A model generated the notes under the pieces. The model saw only the letters and a list, made by a program, of their open reading frames with translations, was not told the origin of the DNA and made no database searches. Below, one piece after another: positions 26,993 to 36,806 of a DNA stretch of 64,000 nt. How positions within the stretch are numbered: the stretch's first letter is position 1; every line of letters starts with the position of its first letter. The DNA is from Bacteroidota bacterium. Its GTDB lineage: Bacteria > Bacteroidota > Ignavibacteria > UBA10030 > UBA8401. The DNA is taken from assembly GCA_021796215.1 (NCBI GenBank), contig JAJYOK010000005.1, forward strand, positions 1-64,000. The letters are read 5' to 3'. The position numbers were made by a program, and so were the translations under genes.

Positions 26993-28574
26993 GAATTTCC
27001 TTTGTGAGTTGTTGTAATGCGCGGGGGACAAAAAGCATAATGTCTCTCGCGGTCATTCCCATTTCTCCGATTTCTGATGCCGCAATGTCTCCTGCCATTC
27101 CATGAATAAACACTGACGCGAAAGCGGCTGCTGTTGGTTCCATTTTCTGTCCGAGCAACGCGGCAACAATTCCGGAAAGCACATCGCCGGAACCTGCCGT
27201 TGCCATTCCGGGGTTGCCGGTTGAATTGATGAACAATGCGCCATCAGGCGCTGCAGTAATTGTCGGCGCTCCTTTGAGAACGAGAACAACATTGAATTTT
27301 TTTGCAAACGATGCTGCAATGTTAAGCTTGTCAGCTTCTATTTCTTTTACAGGCAGCTTCACAAGACGTGAAAATTCCCCGCTGTGCGGCGTGAGAACGA
27401 CTGACTTTGCTTTTCGTTTCAATAAAAGTGAAACATTTTCTGACAACGCATTGAGTCCGTCGGCATCTATCACCAGCGGTTTTGTAGAATACAATATTAT
27501 ATCCTGAACAACTTTTTTTGTTTCCGCATTGAGCGACAATCCCGGACCAAGAAGCACCACGTCAGCCCATGAAATACGCTTGTAAATCTGCGGCAGCGCC
27601 TCAAGCGCAAGTGTTCCTTCAGTAGTTGAAGAAAGCGGCATTGGCATAACTTCGAGTGTCCGCCGGGAAATTGTGGAAAAAACTTTTTCAGGAACACCAA
27701 GAACAACAAGCCCCGCACCGGATTTCAATATTGATATTGATGAAAGCAGCGCCGCACCGGTTAATCCTGTAGAACCGGCAAGAACAAAAATTTTGCCGAC
27801 CGAATTTTTATTCGCCGTTCGGAAGCGCCGCGGTAATTGCTCCGCCACATCGTGTTCGTTAACTAAAAATGCAGAAAAATTTTTCTCCAAAGGAATCGGC
27901 GGGACCTCGATATCTACAACTGCAATCTTCCCGCAATATTCTTTCCCCTTTCCGACGAACATTCCCGTTTTTGGACTTCCCATCGTCGCAGTCACGTCAG
28001 CTTTAACAGCGATAGTTTGCACCTCACCGGTCGTGGCATTACATCCGGAAGGAATATCAACAGCAATTACAAAAGAGTTGTGTTGAAAATTAATCCATTT
28101 CGCTATCGCAGCAAACTTTCCACTTAACGCTCCATGGAATGAAACTCCAAACATTGCGTCAATTATCCCGTCGTAATGCTCTGCGCGGAGTGACGCTGCA
28201 AATGACTTCACAATATGTAGATGTTTGTTGTCTGCCTGATGAAGAATGTCAAAATTAATTTTGGCATCTCCCTTCAACTCACCAGGATTCGCAAGAAGAA
28301 CAACGGTGACCTTTGCCCCGCGCTGCAGCGCGTAGCGTGCTGTCACAAATCCGTCGCCGCCGTTATTTCCTTTTCCACAAAAAATAAGTAATGACTTTTG
28401 CGCCAGAAGAGCATCAGCTTTTGGCTGAGAGCGAAGCGAGCCGATTTCACGCACAATAATTTCCACTACGCCGCGCCCGGCGCTTTCCATGAGAAGCAGA
28501 GACGGAATTGCAAACAACGACATTGCCCGCTCGTCGCGCCGTCTCATTTCTTCAGCCGTGAGCACTTCTTTCAT
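26973..28574 (-). CDS. nnr: Bifunctional NAD(P)H-hydrate epimerase / ADP-dependent dehydratase
   Basis: The start at 28574 (MKEVLTAEEMRRRDERAM) is preferred over the ORF start at 28634, which would lie inside the terminator hairpin; GGAA lies 8 nt upstream. The 533-aa protein fuses NnrE (about 1-215; FCGKGNNGGDGFVTARYALQ, DIPSGCNATTGE) and NnrD (about 225-510; VLAGSTGLTGAA, LTPHSGEFSRL, GNPGMATAGSGDVLSG). Together they repair NADHX and NADPHX, the damaged hydrated cofactors, with ADP as phosphate donor by-product in bacteria. It heads the five-gene operon running to the M64 peptidase. No clear promoter is visible between the nuoN terminator and this start. Confidence 0.93.
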   Translation of the reverse strand: MKEVLTAEEMRRRDERAMSLFAIPSLLLMESAGRGVVEIIVREIGSLRSQPKADALLAQKSLLIFCGKGNNGGDGFVTARYALQRGAKVTVVLLANPGELKGDAKINFDILHQADNKHLHIVKSFAASLRAEHYDGIIDAMFGVSFHGALSGKFAAIAKWINFQHNSFVIAVDIPSGCNATTGEVQTIAVKADVTATMGSPKTGMFVGKGKEYCGKIAVVDIEVPPIPLEKNFSAFLVNEHDVAEQLPRRFRTANKNSVGKIFVLAGSTGLTGAALLSSISILKSGAGLVVLGVPEKVFSTISRRTLEVMPMPLSSTTEGTLALEALPQIYKRISWADVVLLGPGLSLNAETKKVVQDIILYSTKPLVIDADGLNALSENVSLLLKRKAKSVVLTPHSGEFSRLVKLPVKEIEADKLNIAASFAKKFNVVLVLKGAPTITAAPDGALFINSTGNPGMATAGSGDVLSGIVAALLGQKMEPTAAAFASVFIHGMAGDIAASEIGEMGMTARDIMLFVPRALQQLTKEIHGSSKY

Positions 28575-28581
28575 TTCAGTT

Positions 28582-28630
28582 CCAAAAAAACGAAAAACCG
28601 TCCATGCGCATAAATGCGGGCATGAACGGT
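28582..28630 (-). terminator. Rho-independent terminator after nuoN
   Basis: On the minus strand ACCGTTCATGC, a 12-nt loop that can itself pair, and GCATGGACGGT form a stem with one mismatch, followed by TTTTTCGTTTTTTT. It begins about 19 nt after the nuoN stop and separates the complex I genes from the nnr operon. Confidence 0.85.
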
Positions 28631-28648
28631 ACAATGCGAGCAGATTAT

Positions 28649-30073
28649 TTAAAAAAGTAATTTGGTGACATCGAGCACCAGCGATGGAATTACTCCAAGC
28701 AGAAGTATTCCGACACCTGAAGCAAGCAATGAAACCATTGCAAAACGCGGGATGGAAACAACCTCAGTTTCAACAGGATCACGGAAATACATGTATACAA
28801 CAACGCGCAGATAATAATAAGCGGAAATCAAACTTGTGATAACTCCAAGAATCGCAAGCCATGTAAGATTCGATTCGACCGCGCTGGCAAAAAGATAATA
28901 TTTTCCGACGAAACCGGAAAACGGCGGAACACCAGTAAGGGAAAACATGAACATGGACAGCAAAGCAGCAAGCACCGGCTTGCGTGTTCCCATTCCGGCA
29001 TAATCTTCATACGAAACATGTTTGCCGTCTTCTCTCTCCAAGATTGAAACAATACCAAACGCTCCTAAATTTGTCAGCGCGTAGGAAACGAGATAGAAAA
29101 GAATTCCCTGTTCACCCAACGAAATTCCTGAAGCAATGCCGACGAGCATATAACCGGCGTGTGCAATGCTTGAATAGGCAAGCATGCGCTTCAAATTCTT
29201 TTGTGCTAATCCAAAGAGATTTCCAACGATCATGGAAGCCGCTGAAAGAACAGCAACGACTATTACAAGCTGATGATTGTGCAGCGCCATCGGTGCGGAA
29301 AACACAAGAACAAATGCAGAAAACGCGCCGGCTTTCCCGCCTGTGGACATAAGTGCAGTGACGGTTGTCGGCGATCCTTCATACACGTCGGGCACCCACA
29401 TGTGAAACGGAACAGCGGCAACTTTGAACGCGAAACCGACGAGCAAAAGTCCGATGCCGATAAGATGCCACGGGACGGTCATGAGATGAGGATATTGAGC
29501 CGCAATTCGAACAAGATTGGTCGTGCCTGCAGTACCATAAACCAAAGCGATGCCGTATAATAGAAAGCCGGTGGCAAACGCGCCAAGAAGTAAATATTTC
29601 AACGCGGCTTCGTTCGAAGTGAGACGTGTTCGCTCAAAACCGGCAAGCACGTAAAAACTTACCGACATTAACTCTATTCCGAGAAACACTGTAATCAAAT
29701 CTGCTGAAGATCCCAAGATCATCATACCGAGAATGGAAAGAAGCACAAGCACATAAAATTCCCCGAAGTTGATGTTCTCTTTGCCGAGATAGGATTCAGA
29801 CAACAACAGCACAAGAAGTCCGATGCCTAAAAAGAGCACATCAAAGAAACTTGCATAACCGCCGACAAGCACCATGTCATTGTATGCAGTTGTATTCATC
29901 GGGAACGTCATCACGGCAAAAAAAGCACTGATAAAAATTCCAATGATACACAGCCACAATACGGTGCGCTCAGATTTTTTGAAGAGCGATTTAACAACTA
30001 ATGCAAGCAAAACTGTCGCCGATACTATAAGCAACGGCAGAGTTCCGGCAAGATCTGAATAATTGAATGGCAT
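28649..30073 (-). CDS. nuoN: NADH-quinone oxidoreductase subunit N
   Basis: The 474-aa protein has about 14 membrane segments and the proton-pump family pattern, including the helix with AAVPFHMWVPDVYEGSPTTVTALMSTGGKAGAF and the KNLKRMLAYSSIAHAGYMLVGIASG stretch with pump lysines. NuoN is one of three antiporter-like subunits in the membrane arm of complex I. The length matches the family. It is the last gene in a nuoJ-K-L-M-antiporter-N series and is followed by a strong terminator. Confidence 0.93.
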   Translation of the reverse strand: MPFNYSDLAGTLPLLIVSATVLLALVVKSLFKKSERTVLWLCIIGIFISAFFAVMTFPMNTTAYNDMVLVGGYASFFDVLFLGIGLLVLLLSESYLGKENINFGEFYVLVLLSILGMMILGSSADLITVFLGIELMSVSFYVLAGFERTRLTSNEAALKYLLLGAFATGFLLYGIALVYGTAGTTNLVRIAAQYPHLMTVPWHLIGIGLLLVGFAFKVAAVPFHMWVPDVYEGSPTTVTALMSTGGKAGAFSAFVLVFSAPMALHNHQLVIVVAVLSAASMIVGNLFGLAQKNLKRMLAYSSIAHAGYMLVGIASGISLGEQGILFYLVSYALTNLGAFGIVSILEREDGKHVSYEDYAGMGTRKPVLAALLSMFMFSLTGVPPFSGFVGKYYLFASAVESNLTWLAILGVITSLISAYYYLRVVVYMYFRDPVETEVVSIPRFAMVSLLASGVGILLLGVIPSLVLDVTKLLF

Positions 30074-30091
30074 GTATAAAACCTGTAATCG

Positions 30092-31447
30092 CTATGAACG
30101 AAAAAAAACAAACCAGATTATTGTATACAACGGAAGCAAATACACCAGTGTATATTTAGCAATATAGCCGAAGAACGAGGGCATCTTAACACCTAACTGT
30201 TCAGCTATTGATTTCACCATAAAATTCGGCCCATTGCCGATGTAGGTGCATGCACCGAAAAAAACAGCAGCGATGGAAATAGACTGGACATACTTCCAGT
30301 GCAGCGAGAGGAATTCTTCCATGTGATGTACGTTCTCAAGATTCAAATGGAAAAGTCCGAACGCTGCAGTCAGAAAATTAAGATACGTCGGCGCATTATC
30401 AAGAAACGATGACAAAACTCCGGCGCCCCAATAATATTGTCCGACACTTTCGATACCTAACGATTGAGAATGAAGTGTCAGCCAATCGAGCGCAGGAATC
30501 ATTGTCGCAAAAATTCCAAGGAACAAAATCGCCACTTCTTTGATCGGAGCGAAATTGAATTCATTCTTCTCATGAGCACGCTTCGGCGTTGTATAATATG
30601 AACCTGCCGCCGCACCAACCATCAACGCCTCGCGCAAGCCGATCGGATGTTCAATAAACACACTCACAAGAATTGCGAGCAAAAAACCAAGATTCGATAA
30701 TCCTTCAAACCGCGATTCCTCACCGAATTCTTCAGCACGTTCCTGCAGCGAATGCGGTAATTTCTTAAATGCCCGGTAATCAATTAATGCAAACACTCCA
30801 AGCAGAACAAGCACCGCAAACAACCAAATAGGCCATGCAATATCAAAAACCCAGAAAAACGGAATACCTTTCAAATATCCAAGAAACAACGGCGGGTCGC
30901 CTATTGGAGTAAGCGCGCCACCAATATTGCTGACGAGAAAAATAAAAAAAATAATGTGGTACGCTTTCACTCGGTACTTGTTCACCCGGATGTACGGCCG
31001 AATCAGCAGCATCGAGGCGCCGGTTGTTCCGACAATATTTGCGACAATCGCACCGAAGCCTAACAAGACAACATTCACCATCGGTGTTGCACGTCCTCGC
31101 ATTCTGAAATGAATCCCGCCGGAAACAACATAAAGCGAGCCGATGAGAGCAATGAAACTTACATATTCATAGAGCGTCGCCAGAAGTCTCGGAATGTTGT
31201 GAAGCGCGAGCACATAATAGAGCACTGTTAACAATCCGAGCGAAACGGAAACTGCCGGATAATTCGCTTCCCACCAATGCCGGTTTACGAATGGTGCAAC
31301 GGCAATAGCACCAAGCATCAGCACAAATGGAAGAATCATCACCGGCGAAACGGGAGACGGCTCTACACTTTCACCTGCAAATGACAAAGAACATGCAAGA
31401 GCAAGCAGACCAGCAATGCTAAAAGTACGAATGAGCCAACGGTTCAT
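30092..31447 (-). CDS. NhaD/ArsB-superfamily sodium:proton antiporter within the nuo operon
   Basis: The 451-aa protein has an N-terminal signal-like helix and about 11-12 membrane segments of the ion transporter superfamily. Motifs include VVLLGFGAIVANIVGTTGASMLLIRPYIR, NIGGALTPIGDPPLFLGYLKGIPF and LSSFLDNAPTYLNFLTA, which match NhaD-like/CitMHS carriers. Its ATG overlaps the nuoM stop as ATGA and it lies 18 nt before nuoN, so it is built into the complex I operon. Homologues annotated as sodium:proton antiporters exchange Na+ for H+; citrate or anion transport is the alternative for this superfamily. Coupling to complex I is inferred from position only. Confidence 0.82.
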   Translation of the reverse strand: MNRWLIRTFSIAGLLALACSLSFAGESVEPSPVSPVMILPFVLMLGAIAVAPFVNRHWWEANYPAVSVSLGLLTVLYYVLALHNIPRLLATLYEYVSFIALIGSLYVVSGGIHFRMRGRATPMVNVVLLGFGAIVANIVGTTGASMLLIRPYIRVNKYRVKAYHIIFFIFLVSNIGGALTPIGDPPLFLGYLKGIPFFWVFDIAWPIWLFAVLVLLGVFALIDYRAFKKLPHSLQERAEEFGEESRFEGLSNLGFLLAILVSVFIEHPIGLREALMVGAAAGSYYTTPKRAHEKNEFNFAPIKEVAILFLGIFATMIPALDWLTLHSQSLGIESVGQYYWGAGVLSSFLDNAPTYLNFLTAAFGLFHLNLENVHHMEEFLSLHWKYVQSISIAAVFFGACTYIGNGPNFMVKSIAEQLGVKMPSFFGYIAKYTLVYLLPLYTIIWFVFFRS

Positions 31448-32988
31448 TTCACCGCTTGCCGGGTTTCAAAAAACATTGAATTCAACTCGCCGTTCTTCGT
31501 TTGCTCCAAAACTTTTACAAGCCGCTTTGTCGAAGCGGCTGACGATTTCAAAAACGTAGACGGGTAAACGCCGATCCATACAATGAACAACACTATCGGT
31601 ACCAGTACCGCAATTTCCCGTTTCGAAAGATCAAGCAGCGATTGGTTGGCGGAATTTGTCAGCTTTCCATAAAAAACGCGCTGATACATCCACAACATAT
31701 AGACGGCGGCAAAGATGACGCCGGTCGCCGCAAAAATTGTGTACACATGCGAACCGATAATTGTTGATTTGAATGAACCGAGCATAATCAAAAATTCACC
31801 GACAAAACCGTTCAATCCCGGCAAGCCGATTGACGACAATGTGAAAATCATAAAGAACGTTGCAAAAATCGGAAGTCGTTTTGCCAAGCCGCCGAATTCT
31901 GAAATCTCTCTCGTGTGCCGCCGGTCGTAAATCATTCCGACAACAAGGAAAAGTGCGCCGGTTGAAAGTCCGTGATTGATCATTTGAATCATGCTTCCCT
32001 GAATTCCTTCTTCTGTCATCGAAAAAATTCCGAGAACGACAAATCCAAGATGGCTCACGGAAGAATATGCCACCAATTTCTTGATATCCGTTTGCACCAT
32101 CGCAACGAGTGCGCCGTAAATTATTCCGATGACCGCAAGTGTTGAAAGCAACGGCGTAAACTGAAACGACGCGTAGGGAAACAGCGGTAAACAGAATCGC
32201 AGCAGACCGTACGTTCCCATCTTCAGCAAAACTCCCGCAAGGATCACGCTTCCCGCCGTTGGCGCCTGCACGTGCGCATCTGGCAGCCATGTGTGAAACG
32301 GGAAAATCGGAACTTTGATTGCGAAGGAAAGCGTGAACGCGAGAAACATCCACATCTGAATGTTCAGCGGAATTCCCGGTGCGATGGTGTACAGCTTTTG
32401 CAAATTCGTCGTGAAATATCCGCCGGGCAATGTCGAAGCGTAATATCCCAGCCATAAAATTGCGATGAGCATTAACAAGCTGCCAGACATTGTATAGAGG
32501 AAAAATTTCACTGCGGCGTAAATGCGTTCTTTCCCTCCCCAAATTCCAATGATGAAATACATCGGAATGAGCATCGCTTCCCAAAAAACGTAGAACAAAA
32601 ACAGATCAACGGAAACAAACACGCCCAACATTCCAACTTCGAGCAACAGCATGAAAATAACATATTCTTTGATTCGTTGTTTGATTGAGTCCCACGATGC
32701 GATCAATGCAATCGGCGTAAGAAACGTTGTCAGCATAACGAGAAGCAGAGACAATCCGTCAATACCGACAAAGTAACTGATATCGAGTCCTTGAATCCAT
32801 GTCACCTGCTGCACAAATTGCATGTGCGTATTGTCCGAATCGAAATTCAAATACAAAAATACCGACACCGCAAATGCGACAAGCGAAGTGATGATACCAA
32901 TCGATTTGATGAGCGCCGCTTTTTCTTTGTTGACGAACAACAAAAGCACAACTCCGACGAGCGGCGAGAAAAGAAGGAAAGTGAGCAT
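31444..32988 (-). CDS. nuoM: NADH-quinone oxidoreductase subunit M
   Basis: The 514-aa protein has about 14 membrane segments and NuoM hallmarks: EVGMLGVFVSVDLFLFYVFWEAMLIPMYFIIGIWGG with the essential Glu, KVPIFPFHTWLPDAHVQAPTAGSVILAGVLLKMGTYG, and DIKKLVAYSSVSHLGFVVLG. It forms an antiporter-like proton channel of complex I. The C-terminal about 30 residues are polar. It lies 138 nt after nuoL, a gap filled by repeats, and overlaps the antiporter gene downstream by 4 nt. Confidence 0.94.
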   Translation of the reverse strand: MLTFLLFSPLVGVVLLLFVNKEKAALIKSIGIITSLVAFAVSVFLYLNFDSDNTHMQFVQQVTWIQGLDISYFVGIDGLSLLLVMLTTFLTPIALIASWDSIKQRIKEYVIFMLLLEVGMLGVFVSVDLFLFYVFWEAMLIPMYFIIGIWGGKERIYAAVKFFLYTMSGSLLMLIAILWLGYYASTLPGGYFTTNLQKLYTIAPGIPLNIQMWMFLAFTLSFAIKVPIFPFHTWLPDAHVQAPTAGSVILAGVLLKMGTYGLLRFCLPLFPYASFQFTPLLSTLAVIGIIYGALVAMVQTDIKKLVAYSSVSHLGFVVLGIFSMTEEGIQGSMIQMINHGLSTGALFLVVGMIYDRRHTREISEFGGLAKRLPIFATFFMIFTLSSIGLPGLNGFVGEFLIMLGSFKSTIIGSHVYTIFAATGVIFAAVYMLWMYQRVFYGKLTNSANQSLLDLSKREIAVLVPIVLFIVWIGVYPSTFLKSSAASTKRLVKVLEQTKNGELNSMFFETRQAVK

Positions 32989-32999
32989 AATAAGTCAGT

Positions 33000-33076
33000 G
33001 ATCAGTTTTCAGTAATCAGTAAACGGTAGCCGTAGACTTTTCCGCCAATGGTTGATCCGCCTTTGGCGGAATGTCT
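33000..33076. repeat. Palindromic repeat cluster between nuoL and nuoM
   Basis: The gap first holds a near-direct repeat (CAGTGATCAGTTTT then CAGTAATCAGTAAA). It is followed by TCCGCCAATGG and the perfect hairpin TCCGCC-TTT-GGCGGA (33056-33070). The second part matches the repeat in the 3' end of nuoJ at 35386 almost base for base. It looks like a REP-type dispersed element; no ORF is supported here. Confidence 0.7.
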
Positions 33077-33126
33077 GCGGAATTATTTTAGATAAACTCC
33101 ATCGTTGAAGCGGAGCCCATCTCGAA

Positions 33127-35067
33127 TTATCGGAACAACAGCATGCTGATAATGAATAAAATTCCACACACAAAAATGATGGCGTAACTTTGTGTAACTC
33201 CTGTTTGGATGCGACGGAACATTTCGCTGGCAAACGATGCGGCACGGCCTGTTAAATTCACTGTATAATCAATCATGCCGACATCAATACCGCGCCATAA
33301 TAATTTTTCGGAACCTTTGACAATCGGCGTGACAACCGTTGCGTCGTATGCTTCATCAACATAGTATTTATTGAAAAGAAGTTTGTACGAGCCTGCAAAA
33401 CGTTTGGCAAAGGACTCGGCAATATTTTGTTTTCGCAGATAAATCGTGCGCGCGTAATAAATTCCCGTGACGGCTATGGAAACAGAAAGAAGCATCAGAA
33501 CATATTCAGTCGCAGAAATTTCATGCGATACTAATGCCAGCTTTGTATTTGCCGTATCGAAAACCGGCTCGAGAAAATGTTCAAATCCATTATTGCCGCC
33601 GAGGCTTGCCGGAATTCCGATAAATCCACCGATGACCGACAACGCAGCAAGTGCAATCAACGGAATAGTCATCGTCTTCGGCGCTTCATGAGGATGAAGA
33701 TGATTTTCATCAAAACGCGGCTTGCCTTCAAACGTCAGTGAAACCAATCGGAACATATAGAATGCCGTTATTCCTGCTGTGGCAAATCCGATAAACCATA
33801 AGATCGGCGAACCATCGGCAAAAGCCCGCCACAAAATTTCATCCTTGCTGAAAAATCCAGACAACGGCGGTATTCCGGAAATTGCAAGTGCTGCGATGAA
33901 AAATGTTTTGTATGTTGTCGGCATGTATTTTTTCAAGCCGCCCATTTTTTGAATATCCTGCTCGTCATGCATCCCATGAATAACAGCGCCGGCACCAAGA
34001 AAAAGCAGCGCTTTGAAAAATGCGTGCGTCATCACGTGAAATAATCCAGACGCGAATGCGCCAACACCGAGCGCAAGGAACATATATCCAAGCTGGCTCA
34101 CTGTCGAATAAGCAAGAACTTTTTTGATATCGTTTTGTACCAAACCGATTGTCGCGGCAAAAAATGCAGTCACCGCACCGACAACGGCAACAATTTCCAT
34201 TGTCGCAGGAGCAAGCGCGTAAAGCACGGAACATCGCGCAACCATGTACACACCGGCAGTAACCATCGTTGCAGCATGAATTAACGCGCTGACCGGCGTC
34301 GGACCAGCCATTGCATCCGGCAGCCAAATGTACAGCGGAATTTGTGCAGACTTCCCTGTCGCTCCGAGAAAAAGCAAAAGAGTAATCCAAAACAAGATCG
34401 AACTTCCCGGAGAAAGAACTGCAGCTTGAGAAAAAACAGAATCGAAAGTCAACGAACCAAAGTTCACAAAAATCAAAAACATTCCAATCAAAAATCCAAA
34501 ATCGCCGATACGATTGACGATGAATGCTTTCTTCGATGCATCGGCAACGGTTGACTTTTCAAAATTTCTATCGTACCAAAAACCAATCAGGAGATACGAA
34601 CAAAGGCCGACGCCTTCCCATCCAAGAAACATGAGCAAAAAATTATCGGCAAGAACAAGCATCAACATGGAAAAGACAAAAAGATTGAGATAGGTGAAAA
34701 ACCGCCAGTAACCTTTGTCGCCATGCATGTAGCCGATTGAATATATATGAATCAATGCGCTCACGCCGGTCACAATAAGCGTCATCAAAATCGAAAGCTG
34801 GTCAACTTGAAATGCGACATTCACTGAAAGCGCGCCCGCCGCAATCCATTGAAACTGACTTATGATGTGATGACGTTCTTCAACAGGCAGAGAAAGCATT
34901 TCAACAAAAATCGCAACGGCAACTCCAAAGGAAAGAATCACAGCCGCGGAAGCAATACTTCCAACTAATGTCTCAGATTTTATTTTCCTGCCGAAGAGTC
35001 CGAGAAGAAGAAAACCAACAAGCGGGAAAAGAATGATAAGACCGGCGTAAGAATACATAGTTACCAT
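33127..35067 (-). CDS. nuoL: NADH-quinone oxidoreductase subunit L
   Basis: The 646-aa protein has the antiporter-like core ([88 protein letters not shown]) and the long C-terminal lateral region typical of NuoL. The ORF start at 35067 overlaps nuoK by 7 nt; a second ATG at 35058, just after the nuoK stop, is an equal alternative. It is the distal proton-pumping subunit of complex I. Confidence 0.95.
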   Translation of the reverse strand: MVTMYSYAGLIILFPLVGFLLLGLFGRKIKSETLVGSIASAAVILSFGVAVAIFVEMLSLPVEERHHIISQFQWIAAGALSVNVAFQVDQLSILMTLIVTGVSALIHIYSIGYMHGDKGYWRFFTYLNLFVFSMLMLVLADNFLLMFLGWEGVGLCSYLLIGFWYDRNFEKSTVADASKKAFIVNRIGDFGFLIGMFLIFVNFGSLTFDSVFSQAAVLSPGSSILFWITLLLFLGATGKSAQIPLYIWLPDAMAGPTPVSALIHAATMVTAGVYMVARCSVLYALAPATMEIVAVVGAVTAFFAATIGLVQNDIKKVLAYSTVSQLGYMFLALGVGAFASGLFHVMTHAFFKALLFLGAGAVIHGMHDEQDIQKMGGLKKYMPTTYKTFFIAALAISGIPPLSGFFSKDEILWRAFADGSPILWFIGFATAGITAFYMFRLVSLTFEGKPRFDENHLHPHEAPKTMTIPLIALAALSVIGGFIGIPASLGGNNGFEHFLEPVFDTANTKLALVSHEISATEYVLMLLSVSIAVTGIYYARTIYLRKQNIAESFAKRFAGSYKLLFNKYYVDEAYDATVVTPIVKGSEKLLWRGIDVGMIDYTVNLTGRAASFASEMFRRIQTGVTQSYAIIFVCGILFIISMLLFR

Positions 35068-35363
35068 TTCAGGATATTGATTTCATCAATATTGACTGTT
35101 TGTTTATTGCGGAACAACGCAATGATAATCGCAAGCCCCACAGCCGCTTCAGCCGCGGCGACAGTCATGACAAAAAAGACGAGCATTTGTCCGGTCGGGT
35201 CGCCGAGATAAGAAGAAAACGCAATCAGGCTGAGGTTTACTGAATTGAGCATCAGCTCAATGCACATGAAGACGACAATGGCATTGCGGCGCACCAACAC
35301 ACCCAGCACACCGGCACAAAACATAAATGCGGAAAGGATGAGATAAAAATTCAGCGGGATCAT
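35061..35363 (-). CDS. nuoK: NADH-quinone oxidoreductase subunit K
   Basis: The 100-aa protein has three membrane helices with the two conserved Glu positions of NuoK, in [13 protein letters not shown] and [17 protein letters not shown]. Length and sequence match the family closely. It lies between nuoJ (6 nt away) and nuoL (overlap), so the three are translated as a unit. Confidence 0.96.
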   Translation of the reverse strand: MIPLNFYLILSAFMFCAGVLGVLVRRNAIVVFMCIELMLNSVNLSLIAFSSYLGDPTGQMLVFFVMTVAAAEAAVGLAIIIALFRNKQTVNIDEINILKW

Positions 35364-35369
35364 TGTTGC

Positions 35370-35927
35370 CTATTCTGTTATTTTTCCGCCGATGGCGGAT
35401 CCGCCTCTGGCGGACTTTTTAGCTAAGATGACTGCTCCCACAATTGCCGCGAGAAGCAGCAGCGATGTCACTTCAAAAGGAAATAAGAATTTCGTAAACA
35501 ACACTTTGCCGATGTATTCGACCGTTCCCATCTCCACTGCGTTCGGCGATTGTGAAGAGATGGTTCCTGACGCGGGAACAAAAATGTACAGTAATTCCAA
35601 CAGCAATCCGGATGTCAATGCAATTGCGGTGTACGCTTTCCACTTTAAAGTTTCTTTCAATTTGCGGCCGTCGCCTAGGTTCAGCAACATAATGACGAAA
35701 ACAAAAAGCACCATAATCGCCCCTGCATAAACAAGCACTTGCACCATTGCAATGAATTGTGCGTGAAGCGTCAGATACAAACCGCCGAGGCAAAAGAAAT
35801 TAAGGATAAGAAATAACGCGCTGTTGACTGGACTGCGTTGAAGAATCATGAGGACTGCTGAAGCCGCTGAAACTGCTGCAAGAAGATAAAAAACGATTTG
35901 TTCAAAATTCATAGTCTCGCTACTCAT
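35370..35927 (-). CDS. nuoJ: NADH-quinone oxidoreductase subunit J
   Basis: The 185-aa protein has five predicted membrane helices with the NuoJ core NSALFLILNFFCLGGLYLTLHAQFIAMVQVLVYAGAIMVLFVFVIMLLNL. The last 12 or so residues (SARGGSAIGGKITE) are encoded by a palindromic repeat and are probably not native NuoJ sequence. M1 at 35927 has no good ribosome binding site; M6 at 35912 is an alternative. It is the first gene of this operon behind a good promoter. nuoA to nuoI are not in the window. Confidence 0.93.
   Translation of the reverse strand: MSSETMNFEQIVFYLLAAVSAASAVLMILQRSPVNSALFLILNFFCLGGLYLTLHAQFIAMVQVLVYAGAIMVLFVFVIMLLNLGDGRKLKETLKWKAYTAIALTSGLLLELLYIFVPASGTISSQSPNAVEMGTVEYIGKVLFTKFLFPFEVTSLLLLAAIVGAVILAKKSARGGSAIGGKITE
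35386..35414. repeat. Double-hairpin palindromic repeat inside the 3' end of nuoJ
   Basis: CCGCC-GAT-GGCGG and TCCGCC-TCT-GGCGGA stand back to back and are read through as coding sequence. The same arrangement occurs between nuoL and nuoM at 33041-33070, sharing the TTTTCCGCC lead-in. It is a dispersed REP/MITE-like unit that extended the reading frame in frame. Confidence 0.7.
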
Positions 35928-35945
35928 CGTTTAACAAAACGTTTT

Positions 35946-35974
35946 AATATACGAAGTCCGCGTAAGAGAATCAA
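35946..35974 (-). promoter_or_regulatory. Promoter of the nuoJKLMN operon
   Basis: On the minus strand TTGATT (35969-35974), a 17-nt spacer and TATATT (35946-35951) form a good sigma70-like promoter about 19 nt upstream of the nuoJ start. It implies the membrane-arm genes are transcribed separately from the rest of complex I. Confidence 0.65.
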
Positions 35975-36057
35975 TAAAACAGCTGAAAAGAAAATGGGAT
36001 AGTATTTGAGACGATGTTGATTGAACTTTACAAATAAAGCTTTATCTTTCTCTCATT

Positions 36058-36785
36058 ATGAAATTGAGCAAAAAAATATTCTACATAGCTTCAGTTTTCT
36101 ATATTTCTATTGAAATGAGCGGCTGTGCCGCCGTTGTAAGCGTGAGTGAGTTTGACGATGGCAAAACAGTTGGTTGGGGCAATACTAAAATTTCTGGTGC
36201 AGCCGAAGTCGCAGAACTATACCATTACACAATCCACAACAACGAGAGAATGCACGACAAGGTTATTGTTGCGTCCGGAAAAATAGTCTATGGAATTACA
36301 AATAAATTGGATTTCGAATATTCAACATGGAGCAACAGTTTACCGCTCGTCTCCGCAATTGTATCTCTTAAATACAACTTTTTTTCAAAAGATAGAGTAA
36401 TTTTGCCTCAATAAAATTCAGCGCAGGATACTCGCCTTATAGCGGCTATGGTGAAGACAAAGTAAATGAAAAATATGAACAGGCTGCCAATTATTATGGA
36501 TTCGCGCTTTCTATGCCGATAAGTCATTCTTCTCGAATTATTTCTTATTATTTGTCACCACGCCTAATTTTTTCTAACTTTACCCAACACTATACTCATC
36601 AGTATCTCAGAAGCGGAACATGGCGGGAAAACGAAAACATCTATCAAGATACACATGAAATTCGCTTTGCGTTCTCCTCAGGAATTTCAATCTCAATAGG
36701 AAGTGTTGCCCTTAACCCTGAAATTACAATTATTCAAACTGATGGTAAGTTTGTCCCTCATTGGGGAATTAGCTTGAGCAAATAA
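36058..36785 (+). pseudogene. Frameshifted lipoprotein gene of unknown function
   Basis: The track lists two ORFs (36058-36414 and 36513-36785), but they look like one gene. The first begins MKLSKKIFYIASVFYISIEMSGCAAV, a lipoprotein signal with Cys after MSG. It runs to SLKYNFFSKDRV and then stops within a few codons. The second frame, read upstream of its ATG, gives NFASIKFSAGYSPYSGYGEDKVNEKYEQAANYYGFALSMPI without interruption from about 36399. Adding one A at GAGTAATTTTG (about 36400) would restore a single frame of about 242 aa. The content, alternating short strands ending PHWGISLSK, suggests a small beta-barrel or beta-sandwich envelope protein; I recognise no family. It is convergent with moaA, and its AT-rich composition differs from the neighbours. 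A sequencing error is possible. Confidence 0.65.
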
Positions 36786-36806
36786 CTTCTCGGACTTTTC
36801 TTTTTC

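Noticed and set aside
31796-32584. 262-aa minus-strand ORF
   Set aside because: Out-of-frame shadow inside nuoM on the same strand; NuoM is unmistakable in the other frame.
32989-33126. Small ORF 33009-33245 (78 aa) between nuoM and nuoL
   Set aside because: It reads through the palindromic repeats and into nuoL in another frame; composition is repeat-derived.
36021-36048. Promoter TTGAAC-16-TATCTT before the frameshifted lipoprotein gene
   Set aside because: The -10 would lie only 9 nt from the ATG and the match is weak; the gene may also be dead.
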